NCBI RefSeq assembly: GCF_029335315.1
Contig: NZ_JARJLT010000152.1
Location: 1-32,975, forward strand
Source of the DNA: Pseudomonas citronellolis
Lineage (GTDB): Bacteria > Pseudomonadota > Gammaproteobacteria > Pseudomonadales > Pseudomonadaceae
DNA length: 32,975 nt
Direction of reading: 5' to 3'
Made by a program: the position numbers and the translations under genes. Below, one piece after another: positions 30,486-32,975 of the stretch. Position 1 is the first letter of the stretch. Every line of letters starts with the position of its first letter. The notes beneath the pieces are model-generated. The model was given only the letters and a program-made list of their open reading frames with translations, did no database searches and was not told where the DNA came from.

Positions 30486-31175
30486 TTGGCACCTGCATTT
30501 TAAATATTATTAAAACTGCAACCTGATCTCCATATACCTTGTAGGACAGAAGCCTTTAACACCCAAAGCCCTGGAGACAGATTTTATAAATCATTCGGAA
30601 AATAATTTTCCTCGCCTGAAGACCCTCCCGACATCGAATGCATACCCGTCAAAGCCCCAAAAAGTTAAACGCTTTCTTTAAGAGGCCTCTATCAGATACA
30701 CCGAAGAGACAAGTGAGAATACTCGCCAGATCTATATCGACAAATCCTAGGATAATGACGGAAGTCCCGGAAAATCCTGGCACTTGGCTTCTAAACAGAT
30801 GGATAGAAGGTAGAGAGGCGACTCGTAGCGCCAGATGGAAGCCCGCGGAGGAAGGTGGGCGCTTCGGCTCGGAGAGCAATTACAGAGATCGGCATCATGC
30901 GTCCGACACCCTGGATGCCCTATCGACCTGCTGTACCTGAGAAACAATCGATGACAGTACAGTCGCCCTTCAGGTGGGAAGCGATGGCACCGCGCCCCAA
31001 GGGATAGAGCAGTTCTAAAGCAGCAGGAAACTCGTCGAGTCGCTCGGTAGCTATACGTAGGCAGTGCCCCTTGCCCTAGGGGCATTGCGTCCCTGGCTGC
31101 CGCGGTCGACCAGAACGCTTACGGCGCAAACTGCCCGTACTGCTCTTCGCTCAAAGTGCATGTGCGGAAAATGAA
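30486..31175. other. Gene-free right end of the island
   Basis: About 690 bases without a supported gene. The first 150 bases are A+T-rich and should hold the promoter of the island operon (TTGCAG and TAATAAT-like boxes near 30500-30520), but no promoter is convincing. Beyond about 30640 several open frames of 60-110 codons exist on both strands; none has a ribosome binding site, a recognisable domain or consistent codon use. A hairpin TGCCCC-N8-GGGGCA lies near 31066-31087. The sequence looks like eroded DNA, possibly remains of the element that brought the island. Confidence 0.5.
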
Positions 31176-31199
31176 AATAGCCCTCTAAAGAGGGCTATT
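31176..31199 (-). terminator. Intrinsic terminator of the right-hand permease gene
   Basis: AATAGCCCTC (31176-31185) and GAGGGCTATT (31190-31199) form a perfect 10-bp stem with a TAAA loop. On the minus strand it is followed by TTCATTTTCC, T-rich enough for termination. It lies about 80 bases past the permease stop and coincides with the right edge of the low-G+C island. Confidence 0.8.
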
Positions 31200-31220
31200 G
31201 GAGGTGTAACCGCTTTAGGC

Positions 31221-31280
31221 CCCAGTTCACTCCGGACTACCGGAGCAAGCCTGGCAGGCCCCCTGCCGTTGCGAACTGGG
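31221..31280 (-). ncRNA. Three-way-junction RNA element in permease 3' UTR
   Basis: Directly after the permease stop codon, CCCAGTTC (31280-31273 on the minus strand) pairs with GAACTGGG (31228-31221). Inside it are two perfect 6-bp hairpins: GGCAGG/CCTGCC with a 3-base loop (31253-31267) and CTCCGG/CCGGAG with a 4-base loop (31230-31245). The 60 bases thus fold into a compact cloverleaf-like element, followed by a terminator. It may be a 3' UTR-derived small RNA, an mRNA-stabilising cap or a regulatory element. No known RNA family is recognised. Confidence 0.55.
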
Positions 31281-32684
31281 TCAGCTAACGCCTAATACAG
31301 CCTCGGCGGCGACCTGCGGGCGTTTGCGCTTGAGCCCGTAATAGGCCAGGTAGCAGGCGGCGATGAAGCCGAAGCCCCAGTACAGCGACGGGCGCTGGGT
31401 CGGGTCGATGGCGAGGAACACGAAGAGCGCGCAGCAGATCGCGATGCACGCCAGCGGCACGAACGGGAACAGCGGCGCGGCGTATTTCAGGTCGGCGACG
31501 GTGCCGCCGTTGGCGATGTGCTCGCGGCGGAAGCGGTACTGGGCGTAGGCGATGACGATCCAGGTCACGGTGCCGGACATCCCGCTCACCGCCATCAGCA
31601 CCATGAACAGGGTGTCGGCGGCGACCACGCTGGTCAGCAACGAGAGCAGCGCGAAGGCCAGGCTGATCAGCAGCGCGTACAGCGGCACGCCACGGGCGCT
31701 CAGCTTCGACAGCCCCTTGGGCGCCATGCCGGTCTTGGACATGGCCCAGAGGATGCGGGTGGAGGCGTACAGGCCGGAGTTGCCCACCGAGAGGATGGCG
31801 GTGAGGATGACGAAGTTCATCAGGTCGGCGGCGTAGGGGATGCCGACCATGTCGAACACCTGCACGAACGGGCTTTCCACCAGCCCGGCCTTCTGCCAGG
31901 GGACGATGGCGGCCAGTACGATGATCGCCAGCACGTAGAAGATCAGCACGCGGAACACCACGTTGCGCACGGCGCGCGGGATGCTCTTCTCCGGCTGGTC
32001 GGTCTCGCCGGCGGCGACGCCCATGATCTCGCAGCCCTGGAAGGCGTAGACCACCGTCATCATCACCGCGAACACCGCCGACAGGCCGTTGGGGAACAGG
32101 CTGTCGCCGACCAGGTTGTGCAGCATGGGAGCCGGCGCGCCGTCGTTCAGGTGGATGCCGCCGAAGATCACCAGCACGCCGACGACGATGAAGGCGAGGA
32201 TGGCCGCCACCTTGATCCCGGCGAACCAGTACTCGGCCTCGCCGAAGGCGCGGGTGGCCAGGGCGTTGAGCGAGAACAGCACGACCACGAAGAAGCCCGA
32301 CCACAGCCAGATCGGCACCTCGGGGAACCAGCGGGTCATCAGCATGCCGGCGGCGGTGAATTCCAGGCCCACGGTGGAGGCCCAGCTCATCCAGTACACC
32401 CAGCCGATCATGAACCCGGTGGCCGGGCCGATGAAGCGCGTGGCGTGGGCCTGGAAGGAGCCGGAAACCGGCATCTGCACCGACAGCTCGCCCAGGCAGA
32501 CCATCACCAGGTACATCAGCAGGCCGGCCACCAGGTAGGCCAGCACGGCGCCGGCCGGGCCGCCCTGGTTGATGGTGACGCCGGCGCCCATGAACAGGCC
32601 GGTGCCGATCACCCCGCCGAGGGACAGCATGAAGATGTGGCGGCTCTTCAGGGCGCGGGTGAGCTGGATCTTCGAATCAGACAT
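31281..32684 (-). CDS. APC/AAT-family amino acid permease (LysP/AroP-like)
   Basis: Inner-membrane proton-coupled amino acid importer of 467 residues with about twelve helices, of the AAT subgroup. Seen: the N-terminal signature LTRALKSRHIFMLSLGGVIGTGLFMGAG (about residues 7-34), QMPVSGSFQAHATRFIGPATGFMIGW (about 85-110) and the AAGETDQPEKSIPRA loop, all classical for basic, aromatic or GABA permeases. The ATG at 32684 has GGAGGTG 5 bases upstream; a 13-codon upstream extension is rejected. From memory P. aeruginosa PA4981, between the crotonase gene and aruSR, is the counterpart, so arginine or a related basic amino acid is the best substrate guess. It has its own 3' UTR structure and terminator. 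Confidence 0.9.
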   Translation of the reverse strand: MSDSKIQLTRALKSRHIFMLSLGGVIGTGLFMGAGVTINQGGPAGAVLAYLVAGLLMYLVMVCLGELSVQMPVSGSFQAHATRFIGPATGFMIGWVYWMSWASTVGLEFTAAGMLMTRWFPEVPIWLWSGFFVVVLFSLNALATRAFGEAEYWFAGIKVAAILAFIVVGVLVIFGGIHLNDGAPAPMLHNLVGDSLFPNGLSAVFAVMMTVVYAFQGCEIMGVAAGETDQPEKSIPRAVRNVVFRVLIFYVLAIIVLAAIVPWQKAGLVESPFVQVFDMVGIPYAADLMNFVILTAILSVGNSGLYASTRILWAMSKTGMAPKGLSKLSARGVPLYALLISLAFALLSLLTSVVAADTLFMVLMAVSGMSGTVTWIVIAYAQYRFRREHIANGGTVADLKYAAPLFPFVPLACIAICCALFVFLAIDPTQRPSLYWGFGFIAACYLAYYGLKRKRPQVAAEAVLGVS

Positions 32685-32839
32685 GACGCACCTCCGCTGA
32701 ACGGCGGGTGCGACTCGGGGCAACTCTACGTTGGATCATTATTGTTATCTCCAATCAGTCAGAGGCCGTGGCTCGGGGCACGGATGCCGCCGATTATTCG
32801 AAGGCGATGTAAGGCGGCGTTGTACGGCGGGATCGAAGA

Positions 32840-32869
32840 TGTAAAAAGCTGTAAGGAATTTGTAGCGAG
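32840..32869. promoter_or_regulatory. Tandem TGTAA repeats, possible response-regulator site
   Basis: TGTAAAAAGC, TGTAAGGAAT and TTGTAGCGAG follow each other at 10-11 base spacing, about 155-185 bases upstream of the permease start. A further TGTAAGG lies at 32809-32815. Direct repeats at one helical turn are typical of OmpR/PhoB-type regulators. AruR, whose gene lies nearby in P. aeruginosa, is one candidate binder. The site could also serve a gene beyond the right edge. Confidence 0.4.
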
Positions 32870-32924
32870 GGAGCGTTCACCCCCCACCCGCCGTTGGGCC
32901 TTGCGTGGGGTCGGCGTTCGGAGC

Positions 32925-32960
32925 GGCGGATAACCCCTTCGGGGTTATTCGCCCTACGGG
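32925..32960. repeat. Single Pseudomonas intergenic palindrome
   Basis: GGCGGATAACCCC-TTC-GGGGTTATTCGCC followed by CTACGGG is the same REP-like unit as those at 9634-9717 and 16868-16958, with a variant loop. The rest of the gap from 32685 shows the tandem TGTAA repeats and no gene. Confidence 0.75.
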
Positions 32961-32975
32961 TGCAACCCGGCAAAT

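Larger units (their letters stand above)
26650..31175. other. Low-G+C genomic island between aru block and its permease
   Basis: Composition changes sharply from G+C-rich, NNC/NNG-dominated codons to frequent A/T third positions, with TTA, ATA and AGA codons, and returns at the terminator near 31176. It contains four leftward genes (two Fe(II)/2-oxoglutarate oxygenases, an SDR, an exporter) plus about 690 gene-free bases at its right end. In P. aeruginosa, from memory, the crotonase gene (PA4980) and the permease gene (PA4981) are direct neighbours, so this block interrupts them. No mobility gene or flanking repeat was found; the exact edges are estimates. Confidence 0.75.

Noticed and set aside
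30638-30940. Open frames of 60-110 codons in the gene-free right end of the island
   Set aside because: They occur on both strands in overlapping positions, with no ribosome binding site, domain or operon context; kept only as possible eroded sequence.
31090-31190. Possible zinc-ribbon-like remnant (CPYCSS) on the plus strand
   Set aside because: Only one CxxC pair is present, the frame has no start or upstream homology, and it ends in the permease terminator.
31221-31280. Integron attC site
   Set aside because: The paired arms resemble an attC cloverleaf at first glance, but the conserved RYYYAAC/GTTRRRY ends are absent and it directly follows a stop codon as a 3' UTR would.
9632-32960. 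CRISPR array from recurring palindromes
   Set aside because: The repeats are few, scattered across the window and inverted; there are no regular spacers and no cas genes.

Overview
The window is a piece of a Pseudomonas chromosome from a species near the P. aeruginosa branch. Most of it is very G+C-rich, densely coding, and has Pseudomonas-type intergenic palindromes. The left two thirds holds gene sets I recognise from P. aeruginosa: the MifS/MifR two-component pair, PdxY, a YbaL-type antiporter, and the arginine transaminase pair AruH/AruI. No rRNA, tRNA, CRISPR array, integrase or intact insertion sequence was seen.

Layout. Bases 1-4.1 kb: a short-chain dehydrogenase, a hotdog acyl-CoA thioesterase, a YbaL/Kef antiporter, then a MntA-HepT toxin-antitoxin pair. 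4.1-9.6 kb: pdxY, a DUF3301-type small protein, an alpha/beta hydrolase, and mifS-mifR. 9.7-14.75 kb: a five-gene leftward operon (RpiR regulator, isochorismatase-like hydrolase, glutamine-synthetase-like ligase, N-formylglutamate amidohydrolase-like enzyme, amino acid permease), probably for uptake and gamma-glutamyl processing of an amine or amino acid. 14.75-17 kb: a regulatory stretch with a strongly structured candidate small RNA, a tiny exported protein whose ribosome binding site lies in a hairpin, a LysR regulator, a second candidate small RNA and a cluster of palindromic repeats. 17-26.5 kb: a quinone reductase, then an arginine catabolic block read leftward: crotonase-fold enzyme, acyl-CoA dehydrogenase, ADP-forming acyl-CoA synthetase, AruI, AruH, aldehyde dehydrogenase. 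31.2-32.7 kb: an APC-family amino acid permease, likely the uptake arm of the same block.

Between the crotonase gene and this permease lies a stretch of visibly lower G+C and different codon use (about 26.65-31.17 kb). It holds four tightly packed leftward genes: an IPNS/ACC-oxidase-like Fe(II)/2-oxoglutarate oxygenase, an SDR dehydrogenase, a clavaminate-synthase-like Fe(II)/2-oxoglutarate amino acid hydroxylase, and an EamA/DMT exporter. Two oxygenases, a dehydrogenase and an exporter without any NRPS or PKS suggest a compact pathway that oxidises a free amino acid and exports the product. This is the best candidate for an undescribed system in the window.

Limits: everything was read by eye. 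Family assignments rest on motifs and remembered homologues; no alignment, folding or database search was run. P. aeruginosa locus numbers are from memory.
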